Positions 37,404 to 44,471 of a DNA stretch of 64,000 nt are shown piece by piece; position 1 is the first letter of the stretch, and the number at the start of each line of letters is the position of its first letter. The notes beneath the pieces were generated by a model. That model ran no database searches. It was not told the DNA's origin and worked only from the letters and a program-made list of their open reading frames with translations. A program made the translations under genes and the position numbers. Source of the stretch: CAVQCT01 sp964371785 (GTDB taxonomy: Bacteria; Zixibacteria; MSB-5A5; GN15; FEB-12); contig CAYJOL010000003.1 in the NCBI GenBank assembly GCA_964371785.1, forward strand, positions 402,915 to 466,914. Direction: 5' to 3'.

Positions 37404-38258
37404 ATGATAAAAAAAGTAGGTATCGTAGGATTTGGGCAGATGGGATCAGGTATCGGACAGGTGTCGGCGGCAGCCGGATATCAGGTTGTGGCGGTCGAAG
37501 TTTCCGATGCGGTTTTTCAGAAAGGGCTCGGGTATATTACTAAGTCGCTGGACAAAGCTATCGAAAAGGGTAAGGCCGATCAGGCGTTTAAAGACAAAGT
37601 TCTTGGCAATATCAAAAAGGCTTCCGGATATGGTGATCTGGCCGACTGCGACATCATTTGCGAAGCGGTCATAGAAAACATGGGTGTCAAAAAAGAGGTC
37701 TTCTCGAATCTTGACAAACTCTGCAAGCAAGAAACAATCTTTGCCTCCAATACCTCGTCGCTGCCAATCGGCGATATGGCCGCCGGAACTTCCCGCCGCG
37801 ATCGCTTTCTGGGACTTCACTTCTTCAACCCGGTTCCGGTTATGAAGCTATGCGAGGTTGTAAGGACACTCGACACTTCGGATGAGACGTATAAGACCGG
37901 CTTTGCCTTCGCCCAATCAGTAGGCAAAGCTGCGGTAACGGCCAAGGACTCGCCCGGATTTATCGTTAACGTTCTGCTGGTTCCGTATCTTCTCGATGCC
38001 ATCAAGCAGTACGAGAGGGGCTTGGCCAGCCGGGAGGACATAGATAACGGGATGATGCTCGGATGCGGTCACCCGATGGGCCCGCTCACCTTGACCGACT
38101 TTATCGGACTTGATACGATATTGTATATCGCGGACATCATGTTCGAGGAGTTCAAAGATGCCCACTACTCCGCGCCGCCATTGCTCCGTCGGATGGTCAA
38201 TGCCGGTTATCTCGGCAAGAAGGCGGGGCGCGGTTTTTACGATTACTCTAAGAAATGA
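37404..38258 (+). CDS. hbd: 3-hydroxybutyryl-CoA dehydrogenase
   Basis: NAD(P)-dependent 3-hydroxyacyl-CoA dehydrogenase, 284 residues. The Rossmann motif is GFGQMGSGIGQ (about 8-18), the substrate-contact segments ASNTSSLPI and GLHFFNPVPVMKLCEVV contain the catalytic His, and DSPGFIVN is the family signature. The C-terminal dimer domain ends GYLGKKAGRGFYDYS. The ATG at 37404 has GGAGAG upstream; the earlier ATG at 37392 overlaps that site. The enoyl-CoA hydratase gene follows after 15 bases. Confidence 0.94.
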   Translation: MIKKVGIVGFGQMGSGIGQVSAAAGYQVVAVEVSDAVFQKGLGYITKSLDKAIEKGKADQAFKDKVLGNIKKASGYGDLADCDIICEAVIENMGVKKEVFSNLDKLCKQETIFASNTSSLPIGDMAAGTSRRDRFLGLHFFNPVPVMKLCEVVRTLDTSDETYKTGFAFAQSVGKAAVTAKDSPGFIVNVLLVPYLLDAIKQYERGLASREDIDNGMMLGCGHPMGPLTLTDFIGLDTILYIADIMFEEFKDAHYSAPPLLRRMVNAGYLGKKAGRGFYDYSKK

Positions 38259-38273
38259 CAAAGGATACCACGT

Positions 38274-39059
38274 ATGAGTGAATACAAAAACCTGCTTGTC
38301 GAGCAAAAGGAGCAGGTCCTGGTTATCAGGATCAATCGTGAACGCGCCTTGAACGCGCTCAACAAAGAGACAATAGCAGAGCTCCAGCAGTTGTTCAGCT
38401 ATTACTGGACCGATGACACGGTCAAGTGTGTCGTCATCAGCGGCGCAGGTGAGAAGGCGTTCGTCGCCGGCGCCGATATCAGCGAACTCGCGGATCTCGA
38501 TGTGCGAAGCGGCAATGAACTGTCCGCGCACGGACTCTACCTGATGAAGACTATCCAGAACTTCCCAAAACCGGTCATAGCCGCGATAAACGGATTTGCG
38601 CTCGGTGGCGGATGCGAATTGGCCATGTCCTGTGATATTAGATTGGCCTCGGAGAAAGCCAAGCTCGGCCAGCCGGAAGTCAATCTTGGCATCATCCCGG
38701 GCTATGGCGGCACCCAGCGCCTGCCTCGATTGGTTGGACGCGGTAAGGCGATGCAACTCATCCTTACCGGACAGATTGTCGATGCCAAAGAAGCGTATCG
38801 AATCGGACTCGTCGATGAGGTCTATCCGCCCGACCAGCTCATGGATAAGGCAATGGAGATGGCCAATATGATTTGCTCCAAGGCGCCTATTGCAATTACC
38901 CTGGCCAAAGAGACGATCAACCGCGGGATCGAAGGCACAATCAGCTATGGCTGTGATCTCGAGAAGGCTAATTTTGCCCAGCTTTGCGGCACCGGCGACA
39001 AAAACGAAGGGATGGAGGCGTTTCTTGAGAAGCGCCCGCCGAAGTTCACAGGAAACTGA
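38274..39059 (+). CDS. crt: Enoyl-CoA hydratase/crotonase
   Basis: Crotonase-fold hydratase, 261 residues. The oxyanion hole is in AFVAGADISELA (about 62-73). The signature IAAINGFALGGGCELAMSCD (about 103-122) includes the first catalytic Glu, and the second Glu is in GQPEVNLGIIPGYGGTQRL. Together with hbd and the nearby acyl-CoA dehydrogenase it covers three successive steps between acyl-CoA and 3-oxoacyl-CoA. No thiolase is in the window. Confidence 0.94.
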   Translation: MSEYKNLLVEQKEQVLVIRINRERALNALNKETIAELQQLFSYYWTDDTVKCVVISGAGEKAFVAGADISELADLDVRSGNELSAHGLYLMKTIQNFPKPVIAAINGFALGGGCELAMSCDIRLASEKAKLGQPEVNLGIIPGYGGTQRLPRLVGRGKAMQLILTGQIVDAKEAYRIGLVDEVYPPDQLMDKAMEMANMICSKAPIAITLAKETINRGIEGTISYGCDLEKANFAQLCGTGDKNEGMEAFLEKRPPKFTGN

Positions 39060-39097
39060 ACCGAGAGGTCAATATCTACGGATATCTCAAGTATAAG

Positions 39098-39127
39098 CAC
39101 CGTCGGTTTCCAGCCGGCGGTGTTTTT
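39098..39127 (+). terminator. Intrinsic terminator of crt
   Basis: CACCGTCGG, seven-base loop, CCGGCGGTG (nine pairs with one G-U), then a run of T after TG. Confidence 0.85.
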
Positions 39128-39168
39128 CTTAAGGCGCGGATTAGCAGTAAATGAGATTGATCTAATTC

Positions 39169-39651
39169 ATGAAGTGGATTGTAAAGAAGGCCTCACCTGA
39201 CGACCGACCCTGGATACTCGAGGTTGTCCGGGGCTGGGGAGCGGATTTTGTGGTGACACGCGGCCGCAAAGTGTATCCGGTCGACTTGGAGGCGTATATC
39301 GCGTTCAATGGCAATGGTGACCGGCTCGGCCTGATAACATTCGAAATGACAGGGGATCAGTGTGAGATCGTCACGCTGGATGCCTTGACACCGCGACATG
39401 GAATCGGTTCGGTATTGATGGAAGAGCTAATCAAGGATGTCAGGGCGAGAGGCTCTCGCCGTGTCTGGCTCATCACTACCAACGACAATCTGGATGCTCT
39501 CCGGTTCTACCAGCGGAGAGGGTTTGTCATAGCCGCAGTTCACCGCGGTGCTATTGCAGAGTCACGCAGATTGAAACCATCGATTCCCCTCGAAGGAAAC
39601 TACGGTATACCGATCCGTGACGAGATAGAGCTTGAATTACGGTTCAGATAG
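39169..39651 (+). CDS. GNAT-family N-acetyltransferase
   Basis: A 160-residue acetyltransferase. The CoA loop is LTPRHGIGSVLMEEL (about 74-88), followed by the typical WLITTNDNLDALRFYQRRGF segment. The C-terminal SRRLKPSIPLEGNYGIPIRDEIEL matches small GNATs of the YtmI/AAC-like group annotated only as acetyltransferases. It sits alone after the crt terminator; no clear ribosome site precedes the ATG. Confidence 0.82.
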   Translation: MKWIVKKASPDDRPWILEVVRGWGADFVVTRGRKVYPVDLEAYIAFNGNGDRLGLITFEMTGDQCEIVTLDALTPRHGIGSVLMEELIKDVRARGSRRVWLITTNDNLDALRFYQRRGFVIAAVHRGAIAESRRLKPSIPLEGNYGIPIRDEIELELRFR

Positions 39652-39699
39652 CGAAAGCCCGGCGTGCATCAATAACCTTAGTGTTAAGTGGCTAGTCTG

Positions 39700-40284
39700 C
39701 TAAAATTCGCGGCCAAAAGTTTCCTGCCCGAGCATTGCTTCATGGAGCCGGTTGTAAATGGCGCCCTGAGGTGTAAGGGTTGACTTGAAGAGGACAACCC
39801 GGTCGAACGTGAAGGGCACCGCGGTAAATTGATATTGTCGGATGTAATCGGTCAGCGCGTCGAGTCCTTTGGGGGCACGGACCCGGCCCAGCGTGAAGTG
39901 GGCCCGAAATTTCTTACCCTCGGGCTCCCAGCCAAGTTTGTTCATGCGAAGATCCATCTCATCGGCCATCTGTACGAGTGTCTCGTGCTCCTGCTCGATC
40001 CCGGCCCATATTACTCGCGGACGCTGTAGATTGGGGAAAGCGCCAAGATGAGCAACGGAGCTGTGGACAGGCCGATAGCTCTTGACAAAACTATCCAGCT
40101 GGTTTTTGATGTCAGGAAGCATCGATTCTTCGGTTTCCCCGAGGAACTTGATCGTCAAGTGGATATTCTCGGGTGCGACCCAGGATATGCGGCCGCCTTG
40201 GTGACGAAGGTCTTCTACGACGCGCCCCAGTGCGCGCTCCACTTCGGCCTCAAGAGGCAGGGCAATAAACAGCCGTAGCATCAT
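39700..40284 (-). CDS. thpR: RNA 2',3'-cyclic phosphodiesterase
   Basis: 2H phosphoesterase of the LigT/ThpR family, 194 residues, with the two catalytic HxTx motifs HLTIKFLG (about 44) and HFTLGRV (about 131). It hydrolyses 2',3'-cyclic phosphates in RNA; the in vivo role is unclear in bacteria. Its ATG overlaps the cinA stop by four bases, a pairing seen in many genomes. Confidence 0.92.
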   Translation of the reverse strand: MMLRLFIALPLEAEVERALGRVVEDLRHQGGRISWVAPENIHLTIKFLGETEESMLPDIKNQLDSFVKSYRPVHSSVAHLGAFPNLQRPRVIWAGIEQEHETLVQMADEMDLRMNKLGWEPEGKKFRAHFTLGRVRAPKGLDALTDYIRQYQFTAVPFTFDRVVLFKSTLTPQGAIYNRLHEAMLGQETFGREF

Positions 40285-41522
40285 GTAATATCCAAAATAT
40301 CCCGCCGCAGAAGCTCAAGAGCCGAATATGCGGCGCGGAGCCGGTTCGTTTCTCGATTATTGCCAAAATGAAACTTGCGGGCATAAGTAGCATGCGCCGA
40401 TGCCAGTCCAATGAAAGTCAATCCGACCGGCTTGTCATCGGTGCCTCCTGTCGGACCGGCCACACCTGTGATGGAGAGCGCGTAGTCAGTGCCGAACCTC
40501 AGGCGGCAACCGGAGGCCATCGCCGCCGCGCACTCCTCGGAGACGGCGCCATGCTCCTCAAGCATCTTCGGGTCTATCCCCAGTTCACGAATTTTGCTGT
40601 CGTTGGAATAACTGATCACTCCACCTTCAAAATAGTCGGATGAGCCTGGGACGGAAGTGAGCAGGGCACCTATCCCGCCGCCGGTGCATGACTCAGCCAC
40701 CGAAACGGTCTTGTCATTGTCTTTGAGCAGTTGGCCGACTACTCCCTCCAGCGTATCATCCTCGCGGCCGTAAATATACTTGCCTACTTCCGCCTCCACC
40801 ATACGTTGTCCGGCACGCGCCTTCTCGAGCGCTTCTTCCTCGGTCGGCGCATACGACATAATTCGAAGATCGACTCCGCTGACACTGGGGAGGTAAGCGA
40901 GCTTGACTCCCGATTCCAACTTAAGAGTGGACATCAACATCTCGGCGATTCGCGATTCAATGATACCGGTTGTGCGCAATTTGATGATCTTGATCGTTTC
41001 ACCGATAGGCAGTCCGCGGAGGTGTGGCACGACTTCGTCGGCCATAATCTGTTTCATTTCATGCGGAACCCCCGGCAGTGAAATAAACGTCCTTCCGTTT
41101 TCGGTAATGCAGATGCCGACAGCGGAACCGCTTCGGTTCGGAAAATGCATAGCACCCTGAGGAAGGAGCGCCTGATTTTGATTGATACCAGGCATATCAA
41201 TACCGCGCTTGGCGTACCTCGCCTTGATGTCTTCGAGAATCTCTTCGTGAAAGATCAGATTCCGTTTGAATACTTTTACAATCGCTTTTTTTGTGTTGTC
41301 GTCATCGGTCGGCCCGAGCCCCCCGGTTGTTATCACGACCTGTGCCCGTTTGAGGGCCAGCCGGAAGGCCTCTTCCATTTGCTCCACTGAATCCCCGCAA
41401 GAACTGATGTACTTGATGGAAAGACCAATGCCTGTCAGGTGCTGGGCAATAAATGCCGAATTCGAGTCTATCGTGTGACCCGTGAGAATCTCATCGCCAA
41501 TTGTGATTATTTCAACTTCCAT
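40281..41522 (-). CDS. cinA: CinA-family competence/damage protein
   Basis: Two-domain protein of 413 residues. An N-terminal MoaB/MoeA-like domain (EIITIGDEILTGHTIDSNS, ITTGGLGPTDDDNTK) is the ADP-ribose pyrophosphatase half. The C-terminal PncC domain (SVAESCTGGGIGALLTSVPGSSD, SITGVAGPTGGTDDKPVG) deamidates nicotinamide mononucleotide. The full-length form acts in pyridine nucleotide salvage. First-to-second domain boundary is near residue 250. Confidence 0.95.
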   Translation of the reverse strand: MEVEIITIGDEILTGHTIDSNSAFIAQHLTGIGLSIKYISSCGDSVEQMEEAFRLALKRAQVVITTGGLGPTDDDNTKKAIVKVFKRNLIFHEEILEDIKARYAKRGIDMPGINQNQALLPQGAMHFPNRSGSAVGICITENGRTFISLPGVPHEMKQIMADEVVPHLRGLPIGETIKIIKLRTTGIIESRIAEMLMSTLKLESGVKLAYLPSVSGVDLRIMSYAPTEEEALEKARAGQRMVEAEVGKYIYGREDDTLEGVVGQLLKDNDKTVSVAESCTGGGIGALLTSVPGSSDYFEGGVISYSNDSKIRELGIDPKMLEEHGAVSEECAAAMASGCRLRFGTDYALSITGVAGPTGGTDDKPVGLTFIGLASAHATYARKFHFGNNRETNRLRAAYSALELLRRDILDIT

Positions 41523-41565
41523 ACCGGATTCTAACCCGAAGCATCCCTAAATGTCCAGTATAATC

Positions 41566-42018
41566 CTACTGGAGGATAAATCTTGCCACAACTTGGGTGA
41601 CTATGTTAGCATAGATGCCGGCCATTATGTCGTCCATTGTTACTCCCCACCCCCGCGGGAGATTCTCCAGTTGGGCCGCCGGCGCTATTTTCAGGACATC
41701 AAACGCCCGAAATGCCACAAAACCTGTTATATAAGCACCCAAAGAGAATGGAACGAAAAGCAAAGTAAGGAACATTCCCGCCCATTCATCGATAACGATC
41801 TTCTTGGCATCATGCCCGAACAGCTTCTCGGCTTCGCCCGCAGACCATATTGAGACAACAGAAGTAACGGCGGTCACAACAGCCAGCAGGGTGAGATTAT
41901 TTCCAATCAGGAAGAATGCGATCAGCCAGGCCGGGAGCGTGCCCCAGGTGCCCGGGAATGGCTTGATATAGCCAGAGAACAGGCCGGTCGCTATAAGCTT
42001 TGCCAGAAAAGTACGCAT
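41566..42018 (-). CDS. pgpA: Phosphatidylglycerophosphatase A
   Basis: Membrane phosphatase that makes phosphatidylglycerol from its phosphate, 150 residues. Conserved PgpA segments: GLFSGYIKPFPGTWGTL (about 12-28), DEWAGMF (about 83-89) with metal-binding acidic residues, and GWGVTMDDIMAGIYAN (about 123-138). It sits nine bases downstream of pgsA, so the two consecutive steps of phosphatidylglycerol synthesis are co-transcribed. Confidence 0.93.
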   Translation of the reverse strand: MRTFLAKLIATGLFSGYIKPFPGTWGTLPAWLIAFFLIGNNLTLLAVVTAVTSVVSIWSAGEAEKLFGHDAKKIVIDEWAGMFLTLLFVPFSLGAYITGFVAFRAFDVLKIAPAAQLENLPRGWGVTMDDIMAGIYANIVTQVVARFILQ

Positions 42019-42027
42019 GAGACCCCG

Positions 42028-42615
42028 TTATTTAAGGACAGTTTTAATCATGTAGAAGTATTTCACGACGTAGTCGATACCGGTCCAGACCGTTACGATC
42101 GCCGTCAGCCAGATGCCGATGTTGAAGTAGAAATGGTAATCAAATTCCACAACCGCCAATGCCGGGCTGTGATAGAAGCGTAATGAATACAGCAGCGTCA
42201 TATAGGCAAGGATCATGCCCACAACTGTCAACTGCATGAAGGTCTTTACTTTCGCCCACCAGCTGGGTGAAATCACTACTCCGCGATAGGCCGCCAGCAG
42301 TCGAAGACCGGTGATTGAAAACTCTCTGCCTATTATGAGCATTACCGGCAGAGGAGAAACCAACCCAAGAGCAATAAACGCAATCAAGGCGGAAGACACG
42401 AGTATCTTGTCCGCCAAGGGGTCCATGAACTTGCCGAACCCGGTGATAATGCCGAACTTCCGGGCATAGTAGCCGTCGGCCAAATCAGTCAGCGCGGCGA
42501 TGATAAACAGCCCCAGTGCTATAAGCCGCAGATAAAAGTTTTCGAGCATGAAGAAATACATGAACAACGGGGCAATTAGAATCCGAAGCAGGGTCAGCTT
42601 GTTGGGGGTATTCAT
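42028..42615 (-). CDS. pgsA: CDP-diacylglycerol--glycerol-3-phosphate phosphatidyltransferase
   Basis: Integral membrane CDP-alcohol phosphatidyltransferase, 195 residues. The signature D-x2-DG-x2-AR-x8-G-x3-D-x3-D is intact, from TDLADGYYARK to GKFMDPLADK (about 44-68). The N-terminus NTPNKLTLLRILIAP is typical. It heads the minus-strand group pgsA-pgpA-cinA-thpR. The nearest promoter-like pair ends eight bases before the ATG. Confidence 0.95.
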   Translation of the reverse strand: MNTPNKLTLLRILIAPLFMYFFMLENFYLRLIALGLFIIAALTDLADGYYARKFGIITGFGKFMDPLADKILVSSALIAFIALGLVSPLPVMLIIGREFSITGLRLLAAYRGVVISPSWWAKVKTFMQLTVVGMILAYMTLLYSLRFYHSPALAVVEFDYHFYFNIGIWLTAIVTVWTGIDYVVKYFYMIKTVLK

Positions 42616-42623
42616 CGCTTCTC

Positions 42624-42652
42624 AAAGTATGACCGAAGGCCGGCCCTGTCAA
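42624..42652 (-). promoter_or_regulatory. Possible promoter of pgsA
   Basis: On the minus strand TTGACA (42652-42647), 17-base spacer, TACTTT (42629-42624, weak), then eight bases to the ATG. Same geometry as the yceD promoter. A weak GAG in the eight-base gap could still serve as ribosome site. Confidence 0.5.
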
Positions 42653-42822
42653 TCGGGAATTCCGGTGAGCGGAGGCTAAGTACTGTCGATTCTAAATGTG
42701 TCAAGGCGAAGCATCATTACCAAGCTATGAACGTCTTACACTATCATTGACCAACAAGATCATAATGATGAAGAGGAGATCCCCCGGGATTGATGTGGCA
42801 TGGCGAAGCGGGCGAAGAGGGC

Positions 42823-42857
42823 AAAAAAAACCCAAGCAGGTAAAATGCCTGCCTGGG
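42823..42857 (-). terminator. Intrinsic terminator of the small RNA candidate
   Basis: Minus strand: CCCAGGCAGG, seven-base loop CATTTTA, CCTGCTTGGG (ten pairs with one G-U), followed by eight T. Confidence 0.88.
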
Positions 42858-42904
42858 CGGACGATATTAGGTAATCCACAGAAAGAGTAACACTTTCCGA
42901 TTGC
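42823..42904 (-). ncRNA. Candidate small RNA of about 80 nt
   Basis: A near-consensus promoter (42939-42911) points into an 80-base stretch that ends in a strong intrinsic terminator, with no convincing reading frame inside. The predicted RNA starts around 42904, has a small 5' hairpin (GAAAG...CTTTC), a single-stranded middle containing GTGGATTACC, and the terminator stem. It does not match any RNA family I recognise. The alternative is an attenuated leader of pgsA, 210 bases further on. Confidence 0.5.
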
Positions 42905-42910
42905 GATAAC

Positions 42911-42939
42911 ATAATAACACCGAATCAAAATCTTGTCAA
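42911..42939 (-). promoter_or_regulatory. Strong promoter of the small RNA candidate
   Basis: Minus strand TTGACA (42939-42934), exactly 17 bases, TATTAT (42916-42911): 11 of 12 hexamer positions match consensus. It is the best promoter match I found in the window. Confidence 0.8.
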
Positions 42940-43044
42940 GAGGAAATCTGGGGTTGATGCCGTTTTTTTGCCTTCGACCGACCGCCCTTGTGTGGCCTTA
43001 AGTCATTGTAAGACAATGCGTAATGATAGGTGCGCTGAAACTGG

Positions 43045-43073
43045 TTGACCAGCCGGGAACGAAGTAGTATGCT
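43045..43073 (+). promoter_or_regulatory. Promoter of the GNAT-like gene
   Basis: TTGACC (43045-43050), 17-base spacer, TATGCT (43068-43073). Initiation near 43080, about 54 bases before the chosen GTG. Confidence 0.6.
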
Positions 43074-43133
43074 CCATCAACTTTTTTGACCTTTCCGGGC
43101 CACCAAACGACAGATTATGAGGAAGCGTGGAGT

Positions 43134-43904
43134 GTGAGTGCCGAAAGATTTTCCGTCAAAACCGTCCGGCAGGATCAGTCGCTGATCGAGCAAATGGAGC
43201 AAATTTCTCTATTATCCTGGCCTGAGTTCATGCTCCACGCATCCGGGGGAGCCAAGTACTGGCCGCGCCTGTACGCAGATTTTCCCGATTACCAGTTTGG
43301 CGTGTTCAATCAGGACCTGATGTTAGTTGCGGCTGGTTGGAGCCTGCCGCTACGATTCCAGGGATCTTCCGATGATCTGCCGGATGAAGGCTGGGATTGG
43401 GCGATGACAGCCGGGTTCGAGGGCCTTAAAGAACGGATCCGCCCTAATATCCACTGCGCGCTTGCTATCGTGGTACATCCCAGCCTGCGAGGGAAGAAAC
43501 TCAGCAGCATCGTAGTCGAAAATATGAAACGGATCGGCGGCTCAAACGGATTGCAGTCTCTGATAGCACCGGTTCGCCCAAATCTCAAGGCGGCCTATCC
43601 GCTGATCGAGATGCAAAGTTATATAACCTGGACTAACGCGGAGCGCCTGCCGTTCGATCCGTGGATGCGGGTTCACGCCAGATTGGGCGCGAAAGTCGTC
43701 AGGGCATGTAATCGCTCGATGCAGATCTATGGGACGGTTGAGCAGTGGCAGCAGTGGTCCGGCATGCGGCTGCCGGAGAGCGGCCGATATGTGATACCGG
43801 GAGCGCTAGCCCCGGTAGAAGTGGATTGCGAAAACGACCGGTGCACTTACATCGAGCCGAACGTGTGGATGTGGCACCCCATGGATGATGGCGTGGCCGG
43901 GTAG
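43134..43904 (+). CDS. GNAT-superfamily-like protein
   Basis: Protein of 256 residues from GTG 43134 (GGAG just upstream); a TTG at 43086 would add 16 residues. The central part resembles a degenerate GNAT fold: CALAIVVHPSLRGKKLSSIVVENMKRIG (about 103-130) has the position and shape of the CoA-binding loop and helix. The C-terminal third (FDPWMRVHARLGAKVVRAC, IPGALAPVEVDCENDRCTYIEPN, VWMWHP) is a conserved-looking extension I cannot name. Substrate unknown; single-gene unit. Confidence 0.6.
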   Translation: MSAERFSVKTVRQDQSLIEQMEQISLLSWPEFMLHASGGAKYWPRLYADFPDYQFGVFNQDLMLVAAGWSLPLRFQGSSDDLPDEGWDWAMTAGFEGLKERIRPNIHCALAIVVHPSLRGKKLSSIVVENMKRIGGSNGLQSLIAPVRPNLKAAYPLIEMQSYITWTNAERLPFDPWMRVHARLGAKVVRACNRSMQIYGTVEQWQQWSGMRLPESGRYVIPGALAPVEVDCENDRCTYIEPNVWMWHPMDDGVAG

Positions 43905-44471
43905 CATGCTCAGGTGCACTTGGCGCCCGACACAGATATTTTCTGATTATTACCTTCACGCGCTACTTTCGCGAAAAGTGCTTCCGTGACGATTCAATCG
44001 TGACGATTTAGTTTTTCACATCGCCTGTGGAAAAGTCGTGGAAATGCTGTGAGAACTCGTATAACCTCCTATAAATTAGTGAATTAGGTACCACCTGGAA
44101 ATTGATAAACGTGGCGCTAAGATTACTAATTTTTGATGTGGATATAAGATGATGTTCAGCATGACCTTACGAAACTCAAAAATTCAGAGATTGATGCTCA
44201 GTGGTTTTGGGAAACATTTCGGACCGGAAAATCCAGATTCTACCTGTTTGTAATACAACAACGTATGAACTTTCTTAGTTACTATACAATTTTTTGTGGC
44301 CTGCCTGTCTCAGGGTACTATATATTGTATCCCAAGGCAGAGGGTATACGTTGCGCATTCATTAAAAAGCACCCTCAATTGATAATCGAAAGCAAGAATT
44401 TTAACCGCCAAGGGACCTCATGTCTCCAATGGATTGGGGCGGTTGCGTGATCTGGATATAGGAGGTTTGCA
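43905..44471. other. Long AT-rich intergenic region before nrdJ
   Basis: About 570 bases with no convincing gene. It holds a 10-base tandem direct repeat CGTGACGATT (43985-43994 and 43999-44008), an NrdR-box-like site (44315-44330) inside a larger imperfect hairpin (CTGCCT 44301-44306 pairing with AGGCAG 44335-44340), and the nrdJ ribosome site AGGAGGT. I looked for a cobalamin riboswitch core and saw none. Confidence 0.6.
44315..44330 (+). promoter_or_regulatory. NrdR-box-like operator of nrdJ
   Basis: GTACTATATATTGTAT matches 13 of 16 positions of the NrdR consensus ACACWATATATWGTGT. It overlaps a TATATT that could be the -10. A weaker half-match, ACTATACAAT, lies 36 bases upstream at 44281; tandem NrdR boxes are normally about 31-32 bases apart, so the pair is imperfect. 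Confidence 0.55.

Noticed and set aside
42865..42893. Possible eight-codon leader peptide (GTG start, Leu/Phe/Trp codons) before the minus-strand terminator, as in amino-acid attenuators
   Set aside because: Only two bases separate the purine-rich GGA from the GTG, the product would be too short to judge, and the downstream gene is pgsA, not an amino-acid pathway.
42725..42928. 67-codon open frame on the minus strand over the small RNA candidate
   Set aside because: Its ATG lies inside the promoter, upstream of the expected transcription start.
44265..44450. 61-codon open frame before nrdJ
   Set aside because: It covers the NrdR-like operator and likely promoter, lacks a ribosome site and shows no family; treated as non-coding.
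43905..44471. Cobalamin riboswitch before nrdJ
   Set aside because: Expected because the enzyme uses B12, but no B12-box-like core or surrounding helices could be found by eye.
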